From Arthrobacter sp. FW306-2-2C-D06B (GTDB taxonomy: Bacteria > Actinomycetota > Actinomycetes > Actinomycetales > Micrococcaceae), in NCBI RefSeq assembly GCF_021789175.1, contig NZ_CP084560.1:1922001-1986000 (forward strand): DNA of 64,000 bases, given 5' to 3'. How positions within the stretch are numbered: the stretch's first letter is position 1; every line of letters starts with the position of its first letter. The notes beneath the pieces are model-generated. The model searched no databases. It saw nothing but the letters and a program-made list of their open reading frames with translations, and was not told the origin of the DNA. Both the position numbers and the translations under genes were made by a program. Shown here in pieces: positions 1 through 8,994 of the stretch.

Positions 1-1
1 T

Positions 2-424
2 GCGGAACGGATCGTCGATGAATATGTGTCAAGCAAGCGGCGCCTGCCCGGGTTCGGCCACCCAACTCACAAGACAAGTGACTTCCGCGCCGACATCCTG
101 TTTGAGTTGGCGGCCGAGCTGGGCCTCGCGGGCGACTCGGTCCAGCAGTTCCAGGCGATCCATGCTGCTTTCGTGCGCAGGACAGGGAAGACGAACATCC
201 CGATCAACATCGACGGCGCACTTGCTGCAATCGGCTGCGACCTTGGCTGGTCGGCGAACCAGACCGTCGCTTTCGCAGTACTTTCAGTACTGCCCGGCCT
301 GATGGCGCATGTCATCGAGGAGATCGAGACCGGCCGGCCATTGCGCTACATCCAAGACGGCGATTACATCGGCAAACCGATGACCGAACGAGTCATCGCA
401 GAAGCAACAATCAAGGGAGAATGA
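2..424 (+). CDS. Citrate synthase/citryl-CoA lyase family protein, C-terminal part (cut by window edge)
   Basis: The reading frame is open from base 2, so the N-terminal half lies outside the window. The visible 140 residues match the small domain of citrate-synthase-fold enzymes: a GFGHPTHK segment equivalent to the catalytic-histidine loop (GFGHRVYK in citrate synthase), then INIDGALAA, which carries the position of the catalytic aspartate, and a terminal RPLRY segment. Short members of this family without the large N-terminal domain are often citryl-CoA lyases. The stop overlaps the region just before the BKACE ATG (1 base between them), so the two are co-transcribed. Whether it cleaves or forms a citryl-type CoA ester cannot be decided from this half. 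Confidence 0.75.
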   Translation, partial: AERIVDEYVSSKRRLPGFGHPTHKTSDFRADILFELAAELGLAGDSVQQFQAIHAAFVRRTGKTNIPINIDGALAAIGCDLGWSANQTVAFAVLSVLPGLMAHVIEEIETGRPLRYIQDGDYIGKPMTERVIAEATIKGE

Positions 425-425
425 T

Positions 426-1463
426 ATGGGACTCAACGACAATACAGTCAACTGGGACGTTGTCCAGGAAGGCTTCGAGCGAACGGGCGGGCGCATGATC
501 TGGAAGCCGTACGGTTTCCCCGAGATCATCGATCCTGAGCACTCCCGCTTTTTCGAGGGCACTATCCAACCCAAGTGGGATGTGCCGGAGAAGATCGTCG
601 TACAGTCAGCGATCACGGGGGCTTTCTACACGAAGACCGCCAACCCGAACCAGCCTATCGCCGTCGAGGACATCCTCTCTTCAGCGCAGGAGTGCGCTCG
701 CGCCGGCGCGAGCGCTATCCACCTGCACGTTCGAGGTGACAACGGCTACAACTCGCTTGACCCGGAACGTTTCAAGGCCGTCGTGAACCCCCTTCGAGAC
801 GAGTTCCCCGGCATCGCAGTGGACGGCTGTTATGTGACAGCGCTCGAAGGTGAGTGGGACGAGATGAAGCGCGCGCTGAACGAGCAGATCCTTGACGGGG
901 TTCCGATCAACACCACGGCGGTCTTCAACGGCGACGCACTCTTCGCCAAACCGGTCCCGATGATGTTCGAAAAGACTCGGTTGATCCTCGAATCAGGTGC
1001 CGCACCCATCGTCGCTGTCTACACTGACGCAGACGTCAACAACGCAGAGCGTTTCCTCTTCCGCAGCGGCCTCCTTGGCCCCGGCCAGGTCTGGTGTGTG
1101 CTGCCGTCGATCCCGGGCTCGAGCCCGATGGAAAACCCGCGCCAAATGATCGAGGGCCTTACCCGCTTCGTCGGTCTCATCAAGGATGTGGACCCGGAGG
1201 CGAAGATCCTCGTGTGTGCGGCTGGCCGTGCCTCCGTTTTCCTTGCTACCGCAGCGGCCCTTCTGGGCCTGCATGTCCGCGTGGGCATGGAAGACACCGT
1301 CTGGAAGTACCCGCACAAGGACGAGAAACTCGCTTCGAACCTCGAGGCGTTCCTTCAGATCAAGACGATCGTCGAAGCGCTCGGCCGCCAGGTCGCCACA
1401 CCGTTGGAGTACCGGGAAATCATGGGCGTCAAGCCACTGGTCCGGCCGGCCACGAGCCGATGA
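426..1463 (+). CDS. Beta-keto acid cleavage enzyme (BKACE, DUF849 family)
   Basis: 345 residues, a normal length for the DUF849/BKACE family, whose founder is 3-keto-5-aminohexanoate cleavage enzyme (Kce). These zinc enzymes condense a beta-keto acid with acetyl-CoA to give acetoacetate plus a new acyl-CoA. Visible signatures are an AITGAFYTK segment near residue 60, NPNQP just after it, and HLHVR near residue 100, whose two histidines are zinc ligands in the family. An ATG at 426 follows the previous stop by one base and is preceded by a GGGAGA ribosome site. Downstream lie a thioesterase and ETF genes. A BKACE next to a hotdog thioesterase also occurs in carnitine degradation (cdhC/cdhB), but no carnitine dehydrogenase is present here, so the keto acid is unknown. 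Confidence 0.88.
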   Translation: MGLNDNTVNWDVVQEGFERTGGRMIWKPYGFPEIIDPEHSRFFEGTIQPKWDVPEKIVVQSAITGAFYTKTANPNQPIAVEDILSSAQECARAGASAIHLHVRGDNGYNSLDPERFKAVVNPLRDEFPGIAVDGCYVTALEGEWDEMKRALNEQILDGVPINTTAVFNGDALFAKPVPMMFEKTRLILESGAAPIVAVYTDADVNNAERFLFRSGLLGPGQVWCVLPSIPGSSPMENPRQMIEGLTRFVGLIKDVDPEAKILVCAAGRASVFLATAAALLGLHVRVGMEDTVWKYPHKDEKLASNLEAFLQIKTIVEALGRQVATPLEYREIMGVKPLVRPATSR

Positions 1464-1520
1464 GTCCCCGGCCGCTGCCGTACGACGACGGCAGCGGCCG
1501 TCCTAACTAACAGGAAGAAA

Positions 1521-2039
1521 ATGAACACGCCCCTGCCCTCTGTCGAAGAGATCACGGCACTACCCGCCATCGATCGCGGGGCCGTCCAGAAGGACCATAT
1601 AGACGTCAATGGCCACATGACCGTGATGCGGTACCTGGACATTCTTACCGCGGGCACAATCACCGCATGTGGCGAGTACGGGCTCGACCTCTCCTACCCG
1701 AAGGCACATTGTATGGGGCTCTTCGCCGTCGACCACCACGCGCGCTACCTACGGGAGCTCCGTCTGGGCACACATTACACCGCTCATGTGCGTCTGCTGG
1801 ATGCATCGGAGCAGGCGGTCCACACCATGGCATATCTCGTCGACCTTGACGGCGGGAGCGTCTCCAGCACGTTGGAGACCCTCCTGCTCAACGTCAATCT
1901 GACGACCCGTCGCGTGGCCAGGTTTACCGAAAATACGATCGCCGCACTGGCCACCGGCCTTGCCCGCAGCAAGGCGCTGCCATGGGAAGTACGAGGCTGC
2001 GGCACGATGCGCATGCCGGAAAGGAAAGGAACTCGATGA
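1521..2039 (+). CDS. Hotdog-fold acyl-CoA thioesterase
   Basis: 172 residues resembling the 4-hydroxybenzoyl-CoA/betainyl-CoA thioesterase group. The N-terminal region has DHIDVNGHM, the typical position where the active-site acid and the start of the hotdog helix lie. Strands such as LFAVDHHARYL follow. By family knowledge it would hydrolyse the acyl-CoA made by the neighbouring BKACE, releasing free acid and CoA. It starts 57 bases after the BKACE stop, after a possible AGGAAGAAA ribosome site. Its TGA overlaps the ATG of etfB (ATGA), which indicates translational coupling. The substrate is not identifiable. Confidence 0.75.
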   Translation: MNTPLPSVEEITALPAIDRGAVQKDHIDVNGHMTVMRYLDILTAGTITACGEYGLDLSYPKAHCMGLFAVDHHARYLRELRLGTHYTAHVRLLDASEQAVHTMAYLVDLDGGSVSSTLETLLLNVNLTTRRVARFTENTIAALATGLARSKALPWEVRGCGTMRMPERKGTR

Positions 2040-2812
2040 AGATCGTCGTACTTGTCAAAGAGGTGCCGGACACCAACAACGATCGTGTACTCAACCTGGA
2101 AACGGGCCTCGCCGACCGGGAGGCGAGCGAGCGGGTGCTTGACGAGATCGTCGAACGCGCAATGGAAGTCGCGCTCTCTTACGCCGATCATCAGGATGGC
2201 ACCGAAATCATCGGGCTTTCGATGGCCTCGGACGCAGCGACCGCCACACTGCGGAAGGCCCTCGCGCTCGGAGCCGACCGGGCTGTGCTGGTTGCCGACG
2301 ACTCACTCTTGGGCGCAGATCTGACGCTGACGGCAGAGGTGCTCGCCGCAGCGCTTCGCCGAGTTGGCTTTGATTTGGTCATCGCAGGCAACCAATCCAC
2401 GGATGGATCCGGCGGGGTGCTGCCCGCGATGCTTTCTGAGCTGCTCGACGTCCCCCAAGCGACCGGACTGGAAACGGTTGAACTCACGGAGACCACAGTC
2501 GGCGGCGAGCGGTCCTCGGACTGGGGCAGGGCTCGTGTGCGCGCTACCTTGCCCGCAATCGTGTCAGTGACGGAGAACCTGCCGAACGCGCGATTCCCGA
2601 ACTTCAAAGGGATCATGGCTTCGAAGAAGAGACCCCTTGAGGTGCTTTCGCTCGCCCAACTCGGCCTGGAGATGGACATAACTGCGATGCCGCGCTCGAT
2701 CCTCACTGCGATCGAATCACGCCCGCCGCGGGCCGCTGGCGTGAAGATTCTTGACGAGGGCAACGCAGGCGACCGACTTGCCGAGTTCCTGATCGAAAAC
2801 CGACTGGCCTGA
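2036..2812 (+). CDS. etfB: Electron transfer flavoprotein beta subunit (left copy)
   Basis: 258 residues beginning [13 protein letters not shown], the standard ETF-beta start. I chose ATG 2036 over an in-frame start at 1982 because it gives this canonical N terminus, has GGAAAGGA upstream and overlaps the thioesterase stop. Later segments include [11 protein letters not shown] (AMP/nucleotide site region) and [16 protein letters not shown] near residue 200, the recognition-loop region that contacts partner dehydrogenases. With EtfA it forms a soluble FAD heterodimer taking electrons from acyl-CoA-type dehydrogenases. No dehydrogenase gene is visible in this operon, so the donor may lie to the left of the window or elsewhere. 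Confidence 0.96.
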   Translation: MKIVVLVKEVPDTNNDRVLNLETGLADREASERVLDEIVERAMEVALSYADHQDGTEIIGLSMASDAATATLRKALALGADRAVLVADDSLLGADLTLTAEVLAAALRRVGFDLVIAGNQSTDGSGGVLPAMLSELLDVPQATGLETVELTETTVGGERSSDWGRARVRATLPAIVSVTENLPNARFPNFKGIMASKKRPLEVLSLAQLGLEMDITAMPRSILTAIESRPPRAAGVKILDEGNAGDRLAEFLIENRLA

Positions 2813-2825
2813 GGGAGGAGGGGAC

Positions 2826-3794
2826 ATGACAGATAACATCCTGGTACTACTGGAAACAACCGCGACGGGAGAGCTGGCGAAGAGCACGGCGGGGCTGCTC
2901 GGCGTAGCCTCCACGCTCGGCACGGCCGTTGCGCTGCTGATCGCCGACACCGAACGCGGTGCCGAGCTTGCCGAGGCGGCGGCCGCCCTTGGTGCGGCGC
3001 GGGTATTCCTTACAGCGGTGGATGCGACCCAGCTCACCGTACCGGTGGTCGACGCACTCGCCGCCATGTCCGAAGCTGTCCGCCCGGCTGCCGTTCTTGT
3101 GTCACATTCGACCGAGGGGCGCGAAGTCGCCGCCAGATACGCCGTGCGTGCTCACTTGGCGCTGGCCGTCGATGCGATTGGCGTCTCTCGCGACGAGGAG
3201 GGAATAGTGGTGTTCCACTCGGTGTACGGCGGCGCATATGAGGTGACTTCCGCAGCGACGTTCGGTGCTCCGGTCATCACCGTTCGACAGGGAGCTGTCG
3301 AGACCCGTGCCAAGGCGCAACCTCTTGTGGTCGAATCCTTGATTGTCCCTCCCTCGGGCCGCCGCGCTGCGGTGATTGAAGCGTTTGCCGCGGTGCCAAT
3401 CACATCGAACAGGCCCGAACTCCGAGGTGCGGCCAAAGTCGTCTCGGGCGGTAGAGGACTCGGTTCGGCCGAGCAGTTCGCGCTGGTTGGACAGCTTGCC
3501 GATGTGCTCGGCGCTGCGGTCGGCGCTTCCCGTGCCGCCGTTGACGCCGGCTACATCGCGCAGTCTTCGCAGGTCGGCCAGACCGGTGTGTCGATCTCGC
3601 CGCAGCTATACGTTGCCATCGGCATTTCGGGTGCGATCCAGCACAAAGCCGGCATGCAGACGGCCAAGACGATCGTGGCAATCAACAAAGACGAAAGCGC
3701 CCCGATCTTTGAGATTGCGGATTTCGGTGTCGTCGGTGATCTCTTCACTGTGGTGCCACAGCTGATTGCTACGCTCGAGAAACGGAAGGCCTGA
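2826..3794 (+). CDS. etfA: Electron transfer flavoprotein alpha subunit (left copy)
   Basis: 322 residues. The C-terminal FAD domain is clear: SGGRGLGS near residue 210, SRAAVDAGY near 240, [12 protein letters not shown] near 255, and [11 protein letters not shown] near 270, all ETF-alpha hallmarks. The N-terminal domain is the usual adenine-nucleotide-like fold. The gene starts 13 bases after etfB with a strong GGGAGGAGG ribosome site. It is followed after 3 bases by a membrane cytochrome gene, an arrangement repeated with the second ETF pair at 56925-58693, so that protein is the best candidate electron acceptor. Confidence 0.96.
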   Translation: MTDNILVLLETTATGELAKSTAGLLGVASTLGTAVALLIADTERGAELAEAAAALGAARVFLTAVDATQLTVPVVDALAAMSEAVRPAAVLVSHSTEGREVAARYAVRAHLALAVDAIGVSRDEEGIVVFHSVYGGAYEVTSAATFGAPVITVRQGAVETRAKAQPLVVESLIVPPSGRRAAVIEAFAAVPITSNRPELRGAAKVVSGGRGLGSAEQFALVGQLADVLGAAVGASRAAVDAGYIAQSSQVGQTGVSISPQLYVAIGISGAIQHKAGMQTAKTIVAINKDESAPIFEIADFGVVGDLFTVVPQLIATLEKRKA

Positions 3795-3797
3795 ACC

Positions 3798-5150
3798 ATG
3801 GTGGCTGAGAGCGTCCGGCGCGGACTGCCGAGAGTCCATGGAGGAAAACCTTGGCCGCCGGTGAACGCGGCGCCTACCCTAAAAGTGGAACGAGCACCAA
3901 ATGGCAACGCAGACGATGCACGAGGTGGGCCGTCCATGGAGCCGCTTGCTGCTGCGGCTGCACCTCCACCAACCTCCGGTCCGTTGACCAGCGTTACCGC
4001 TGCAACGCCGACCGCCGGAAGCACCACTCTCCGGCGGGGCCTTCCGCGTCTCGTTGGGGGAGAGCCTTGGCCAGAAGCAGGTGAGGCACCAATTTCCCTG
4101 GCCGCGACCCTTCCAGCCTCTGAATGCCCATCCACGCCGGACGCCTCCGAGATTACGGGGACCGAGTCGCTTCCGGATCCGGCGACCGCCGTATCGGAAG
4201 CCTCAGAGACCCGGCCGTTGAGCCCTGCCGCGGGGGTGATGCCGCGTCCGCGCCGTCGCTTCGCCGAGCTCCCAAAGTTGGGCCGGGCCGTCATTGCCGT
4301 AGCTGGGTCACTGGTCTTGGCGGCGCTCATCGTCTTGGTCGCCCGATGGCTGCTTAGCACCCCGGCGATGCAGGATTTCGTCGCCCAATACCCAGGGGAG
4401 ACCGCACTTCCTGACGCGGCACCGCTTGGCTTGCCTGCCTGGCTCGGTTGGCAGCATTTCTTTAACGTATTCCTCATGGTTCTAATAGTCCGTTCCGGGC
4501 TCGGCGTTCGTCATGAGAAGCGACCGGCCGCATACTGGGCATCGAGGCGTACGCCCCAGCGCAAGATCAGCCTCACGCTTTGGTTCCACCAGTCGCTCGA
4601 CATCCTCTGGCTCATCAACGGTGCAGTCTTTGTCGTGCTGCTCTTCGTCACTGGGCAGTGGATGCGAATCGTCCCGACGAGTTGGGAGGTGCTTCCCAAC
4701 GCCCTGTCGGCCCTCCTGCAGTACGCCTCGTTCGCCTGGCCCACTGAGAATGGCTGGGCGAACTACAACAGCCTGCAAGTGCTCGCCTACTTCGTCACCG
4801 TGTTCGTCGCAGCGCCGCTCGCCGCGCTCACCGGAATTAGAATGTCCGGTCTTTGGCCTCAGCGCCCAAAGCGATTGAGTGCCGTCTTCCCCGTCGAATG
4901 GGCACGGGCAGTCCACTTTCCGACAATGTTGTATTTTTGCGGGTTCATCGTCGTACACGTAGTACTCGTTTTCGCCACCGGTTTTCTCCGCAACCTTAAT
5001 CACATGTACGGAGGACAAGACACCATGGATTGGACAGGGTTCTGGATCTTCGGTGGGTCGATGGCCGTCATCGCCACAGCCTGGGTCTTGGCGCGCCCTC
5101 TGTTGCTCGCAGGGATTGCGCGCCTCTTTGGCTCGGTAACTGCGCGATGA
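3798..5150 (+). CDS. b-type cytochrome-like membrane protein with repeated proline-rich N-terminal tail
   Basis: 450 residues. Residues 1-155 are Pro/Ala/Thr-rich, probably disordered, and hold two copies of one motif: RRGLPRVHGGKPWPP (residues 7-21) and RRGLPRLVGGEPWP (79-92). Six hydrophobic segments follow from about residue 161. Histidines are in or next to membrane segments (GWQHF, LWFHQS, ARAVHF, IVVHVV, NLNHMY), as in di-heme cytochrome b/b561-like proteins. The paralogue at 55955-56887 keeps these histidines but lacks the tail. Position directly behind etfBA suggests it passes ETF electrons to the quinone pool. This role is inferred, as is any docking role for the repeated motif. Confidence 0.72.
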   Translation: MVAESVRRGLPRVHGGKPWPPVNAAPTLKVERAPNGNADDARGGPSMEPLAAAAAPPPTSGPLTSVTAATPTAGSTTLRRGLPRLVGGEPWPEAGEAPISLAATLPASECPSTPDASEITGTESLPDPATAVSEASETRPLSPAAGVMPRPRRRFAELPKLGRAVIAVAGSLVLAALIVLVARWLLSTPAMQDFVAQYPGETALPDAAPLGLPAWLGWQHFFNVFLMVLIVRSGLGVRHEKRPAAYWASRRTPQRKISLTLWFHQSLDILWLINGAVFVVLLFVTGQWMRIVPTSWEVLPNALSALLQYASFAWPTENGWANYNSLQVLAYFVTVFVAAPLAALTGIRMSGLWPQRPKRLSAVFPVEWARAVHFPTMLYFCGFIVVHVVLVFATGFLRNLNHMYGGQDTMDWTGFWIFGGSMAVIATAWVLARPLLLAGIARLFGSVTAR

Positions 5151-5273
5151 CGGACCAAAGCAAGCCTTCGACATCCGTTTGAGTATCACTTGGACGCCTC
5201 AGAGCGGTGGAGACGGCTGCCTAGCTGCCCGGCAAGGGTCCAACTTCCTGCAGATGCAGGCGAAGGGGATTAC

Positions 5274-6062
5274 CTAATGGTCTGAGGAGAGTGCAGGTTC
5301 CGTGCCCGGCTGTTGACCAACACCGTGCGCCAACTCGTTCCTGCCATTTGCGATGGCGTGTTCGCGCAGATAGTTCAGATGTCCTTGCATGGCGTCAGCG
5401 GCACCTGCCGGATCCTGGGCCTTGATGGCCCGGTACAGCTGGATGTGGTGGGCAACAGATTCCTTTCCGAGTTGTTCATCCGTGTGAACAAACGCGAGAG
5501 GGTGTGCAGTACGGTGCAAGGCGGACACGAATGCCGCGAGGACGCGGTTGCTCGAGGCGTTGGCGATCTCGGAGTGGAACTGCGCGTTAAGTTCGGGGAT
5601 GGCCGGATCGTCGAAAGTTGTGGATCGCTCCTGATCAATGATCTCGTGGAGCTTAGCGAGATTCTCGTCTGTCCGGTGTTCGGCCGCGAGCCGTGCACTG
5701 GGTACTTCTAGCAGGTCGCGGAAGTTTGACACCTCAGCCGGGGTCACTGATCCAATGTCCAGAACACTGGACAGTCGCTCAGAGACTGCGCGCGATAAAG
5801 AGTTATGATCCACAGATTGGACGTATAGGCCGCTCGTCGTTCCGGGTCCTTTCACCAGCAGACCGCTTTCGATCAGTGACCTGAGAGCCTCCCTGATCGT
5901 CGCCCGGCTGACGTTGAAGGACTGTGCCAAGCTAGTTTCGGCGGGCAGTCTGTCTCCGTCGCGAAGTGAACCCTCGAGGATGGCATGCTTGATCTGGTTC
6001 TGGACCTGCTGGCGCGGGCGCTGGATCGGCATCGCCGAAAACGGCATCGTGGTGTCCGCCAC
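5274..6062 (-). CDS. FadR/GntR-family transcriptional regulator
   Basis: 262 residues. An N-terminal winged helix contains RLPAETSLAQSFNVSRATIREALRSL in overlapping short motifs (SLAQSFNVSRATIREAL, residues 45-61), the GntR signature. A C-terminal FCD ligand domain follows, with FHSEIANAS as a likely metal/ligand region. I start it at GTG 6062, preceded by GGAGG with a 7-base gap, rather than the more upstream GTG at 6086. It is divergent from the MBL-fold gene at 6347, and the gap contains two palindromes (6145-6158, 6222-6234). It probably controls itself and the hydrolase; control of the operon ending at 5150 is possible. Confidence 0.9.
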   Translation of the reverse strand: MADTTMPFSAMPIQRPRQQVQNQIKHAILEGSLRDGDRLPAETSLAQSFNVSRATIREALRSLIESGLLVKGPGTTSGLYVQSVDHNSLSRAVSERLSSVLDIGSVTPAEVSNFRDLLEVPSARLAAEHRTDENLAKLHEIIDQERSTTFDDPAIPELNAQFHSEIANASSNRVLAAFVSALHRTAHPLAFVHTDEQLGKESVAHHIQLYRAIKAQDPAGAADAMQGHLNYLREHAIANGRNELAHGVGQQPGTEPALSSDH

Positions 6063-6144
6063 TTGTGTTCCTCCATTCACAAACACCCCACGGGCGCTTC
6101 TAGCTTCATTGTATGACTAGTTCATCTTAGACCGGCCAGGACTG

Positions 6145-6158
6145 GACTAGATTTAGTC
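6145..6158. promoter_or_regulatory. Palindrome GACTA-GATT-TAGTC, candidate operator
   Basis: A perfect 5+5 inverted repeat with a 4-base spacer in the divergent gap between the GntR gene (starts 6062) and the MBL-fold gene (starts 6347). A related imperfect site, ATGACTAGTTCAT, lies at about 6113-6125. GntR-family proteins usually bind such short palindromes near their own promoter. Binding is inferred. Confidence 0.5.
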
Positions 6159-6221
6159 TGACAGGAGTGTCCGGGCCGATTTCTTCGAACTGGCTTGCGG
6201 CGTCCACCGCGGGGCCACGCC

Positions 6222-6234
6222 CCTAGAATCTAGG
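6222..6234. promoter_or_regulatory. Palindrome CCTAGA-A-TCTAGG
   Basis: A perfect 6+6 inverted repeat with one central base, 113 bases upstream of the MBL-fold gene. It shares the CTAG core with the two sites at 6113-6158. It could be a further operator for the same GntR protein or for another regulator. Confidence 0.4.
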
Positions 6235-6346
6235 TTTTGTGATTCCTTGCGCAATTGGGTGCCGACTTGCGGCGCGAAAGGCCGAAGACTTGCGCTTCAT
6301 TGGTTTTGATTAGTGGACCATCGCAGGTCCGAACCGGAAGGACACC

Positions 6347-7405
6347 ATGGGTAGTGCGTCGATCATCGTCACTGGGCGCAGACAAAAGGCGGCTTGGCGG
6401 GACAAGGTTCTCCCGCCCGTCGAGGTTGTCCGAAAGGGCGTGTGGTCTATCCCCGTGCCGTTCCCGAATAACCCAATGCGTTACACCCTGAGCTATTTGC
6501 TTGTCGGAGGCAGCGATGTAGTGATCGTCGATCCAGGGTGGGACAGCGATGAAGGTTGGTGGCACCTGCAAGACGGACTGCGGGAGGCTGGCTTTCTTGT
6601 GAGCGACGTAAACGGCATAGTCGCCACTCATTACCATTCTGATCACCTAGGTATGGCGACCCGTCTCCGAAACGCCTCCGGCGCCTGGGTCGCCATGGGC
6701 GAAAACGAAGTGTGCCGGCCCTTTACCGAAGGAGACAAGGCCTCTCAATTGATGGCTGATCGCGCCCAGTTCGCGCTCTGGGGTGTTCCGACAGACGATC
6801 TCGATGAGATAGCCATGAACAAAGAACGGCTATCTTTCATGTCAAAATTGGCAAACCCGGATGTCCGACTCGTTGACGGAGGGTTCGTACCTGCTGCAGG
6901 CCTGAGTCTGCGCGTCGTTGCCACCCCCGGACATTCGCCCGGACACATCTGTCTAATAGATGAAATCCGTGGACTGATATTCAGTGGGGACCATGTGCTG
7001 CCCCGTATCTCCCCACATATTCCCTATGAAGTACCGGGACCGGTCAATCCCTTGGGTGACTACTACGATTCCCTGAATTTGATCGGGTTTGAGGACGAAA
7101 TGGAAGTATGTCCTGCACACGAATACCGGTTTATCGGTATGCAAACGCGCGTGAACCAACTTGTGGCCCACAATAATGATCGCTCCAGGGAAGTTCTTCA
7201 GGTGCTCGCCGAGCACAACCCGCAGACTATATGGAGCATTGCGCAGAGCCTCACATGGTCCCGAGGCTGGAGCTCATTGCGCGGTATATCCCTCCGTCTC
7301 GCTATCTCCGAAACGGCAAGCCATTTGGCCCACCTGCAAGCGCAAGGTCGTGACATAAAAGTGTCTGTTCGGGAAATAGTGGAAACCCCCGGATTCGCTT
7401 CCTGA
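6347..7405 (+). CDS. Metallo-beta-lactamase-fold hydrolase
   Basis: 352 residues. The zinc motif THYHSDHLG (HxHxDH, near residue 95), TPGHSPGHICL (third metal histidine, near 195) and SGDHVLP (bridging aspartate, near 215) are complete, so the protein should bind two metals. The C-terminal extension after about residue 260 is the kind seen in glyoxalase-II-like or thioester-hydrolysing members. The start at 6347 has GGAAGGA four bases upstream. It is transcribed divergently from a FadR-type regulator. A thioester or lactone hydrolase role would suit a catabolic island, but the substrate cannot be stated. Confidence 0.88.
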   Translation: MGSASIIVTGRRQKAAWRDKVLPPVEVVRKGVWSIPVPFPNNPMRYTLSYLLVGGSDVVIVDPGWDSDEGWWHLQDGLREAGFLVSDVNGIVATHYHSDHLGMATRLRNASGAWVAMGENEVCRPFTEGDKASQLMADRAQFALWGVPTDDLDEIAMNKERLSFMSKLANPDVRLVDGGFVPAAGLSLRVVATPGHSPGHICLIDEIRGLIFSGDHVLPRISPHIPYEVPGPVNPLGDYYDSLNLIGFEDEMEVCPAHEYRFIGMQTRVNQLVAHNNDRSREVLQVLAEHNPQTIWSIAQSLTWSRGWSSLRGISLRLAISETASHLAHLQAQGRDIKVSVREIVETPGFAS

Positions 7406-8019
7406 GCATCGGAAACAAGTCTAAATTGAGGTTGATACTCCCGGTATGTCGGTCGGCGCTCATAACTCCTTCCATCAAGAGTGGCGGCGCCAGTTGACTC
7501 AGGGCCGCCAGCGTCTGGGATGTCTGCCATCAGTTGGTTCCGGATGGCCGCAAACTGGAAGTTCGAGATCAAAGCGATAGCCTGGTCGTCGGGTAGGTTT
7601 CGGCCTCGAGGATCTAGGGCCGGACGGGTTGCTGGTCAGTGTTTCCCTCCGTGGTCGGCGTCACGGGCGTAGCGGCGCGCTGGGTGCAACTGGACGGTGG
7701 CGAAGGTCATCGCGGTTGTTCGTGGGGGACGTTGATGAGTAGTCCCATACGCCAGGAACCACTCGGCCAGAAGTCCGCGCCCGCTCTGATCCCGGCGGTT
7801 GCCCCATAGTACGACACCACGCCGACGCGTCCGCCGCCCTCTGAGAAGTTGAAAATGACCAGCGCTGTTGATGAGGGCACGGCGGCGTAGGCGGCGATGC
7901 GACTGGCGACTGCGGGAACCATGACAGACCGGCATGAACGCCGGTCCGTGGACCCAAAGTCTGCAAAGGAATGTCAGCCCGCTTAGGCCTCCGGGGGTGG
8001 TGATCCCGAACGCTTCCGG
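7406..8019. other. Non-coding or decayed stretch after the MBL gene
   Basis: I find no intact gene here. On the minus strand, 7707-7922 stays open for 71 residues (with FNFSEGGGRVGVVSYYG) and has coding-like composition, but I cannot assign it to a family. It merges at its upstream end into the tail of the broken aldo/keto reductase, so it may be another truncated gene fused there by deletion. Confidence 0.4.
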
Positions 8020-8834
8020 CGTGATGAGGTCCGGTTCCGGTCCGCGCCTCACACCCTTGTCCAGGCCGTCGATCTCGTGCAACGGCTCGGGAGTCAGTTC
8101 GAAAGTCGGTGACGTCGAAATTTTCCGGCATGCGCTCGGCTCGAGTCGACTTAGGGATCGCCGAGCGTTCTTCCTGCACGTGCCAGCGCAACATGACCTG
8201 GGCCGGGGTCTTACCGTGCTCCGCAGCGATCGCTCCGATCACGGGATCCCTGAGTGCGCTCGGGCCGCCCGACCGATAGAACGTGATCCCCCCGATCGGC
8301 GACCAAGCCTGCGTCAAAATCGCGTGCTCTTCGTTGGTGGCCTGCACCGCCGGCTGGGTGAAGTACGGATGAAGGTCAACCTGGTTGACCGCTGGCACGA
8401 CGGATGTTCGCTCCGGAAGCGTCTCAAGGTGGTGCTCACCCCGATGGCCCGGACATTCCCGTATGCGAGAAGCGTCTCCAGCGCCCGATATGCGTCCAGG
8501 GGGGTCGCATCGAAATGTGACGGCACCTCCTGGTGAAGGATGAGCAAGTCGATCTGGTCGAGGCCAAGCTTCGTCGCACTCTTCTCAAACGCGTGCAGGG
8601 TCTTCTCGTACCCGGAGTCGGAGACCCACACCTTGGTCTCGACGAACACATCGTTGCGGTCAAGGCCAGAGTTGCGGATCGCCTCGCCGACCTGCTGCTC
8701 GTTGCCGTTCGCGGCCGCGGTGTCGATGTGCCGGTAGCCGATTTGGAGGGCTTGCTCGACGGCGGCAGTGGTCTCTCGGGGCTTGCCTGAAAGACACCGA
8801 TGCCCAGAGACGGGAGGCGGATGTCATTGTTCAA
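8020..8834 (-). pseudogene. Aldo/keto reductase, broken by several frameshifts and a deletion
   Basis: Read across frames on the minus strand the pieces assemble into an AKR. The start is RLPSLGIGVFQAS (8834), then a frame change near 8780 into the frame giving IGYRHIDTAA and GEAIRNSGL, continuing with VFVETKVWVSD, DQIDLLILHQ and VRAIGVS. A further shift near 8410 with loss of several residues leads to PAVNQVDLHPYF, QAWSPIG and VMLRWHVQ. A last shift near 8085 gives IDGLDKGVRRGPEPD. At least three frame breaks mean no functional enzyme. It faces the XRE-regulator remnant at 8995, the usual arrangement for AKR/SDR genes with MmyB-like regulators. Confidence 0.85.
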
Positions 8835-8968
8835 TGTCAGGTTGGGATCGTCTTGGTTCTACCCTAGATTGAGCCTGTTCCGTTCTGGCAGGACCTGCCA
8901 TAACACCCCACAGCGGGCGTTGGCATACAAGCCGGGCAAACGGAATCCTGACAGGTCCTCCGTGTTTC

Positions 8969-8994
8969 GGTATCGACGAGATATCGTCGATACC
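8969..8994. promoter_or_regulatory. Perfect 11+11 bp palindrome between the AKR and XRE remnants
   Basis: GGTATCGACGA and TCGTCGATACC are exact reverse complements separated by GATA. The palindrome ends immediately before the ATG (8995) of the XRE-regulator remnant and 135 bases upstream of the AKR remnant start. It is best explained as the old operator of this divergent pair. Confidence 0.6.

Noticed and set aside
3551..4477. A 308-codon minus-strand frame opposite etfA and the cytochrome head.
   Set aside because: Low-complexity Gly/Ser/Ala product with no motif; the plus-strand genes are certain.
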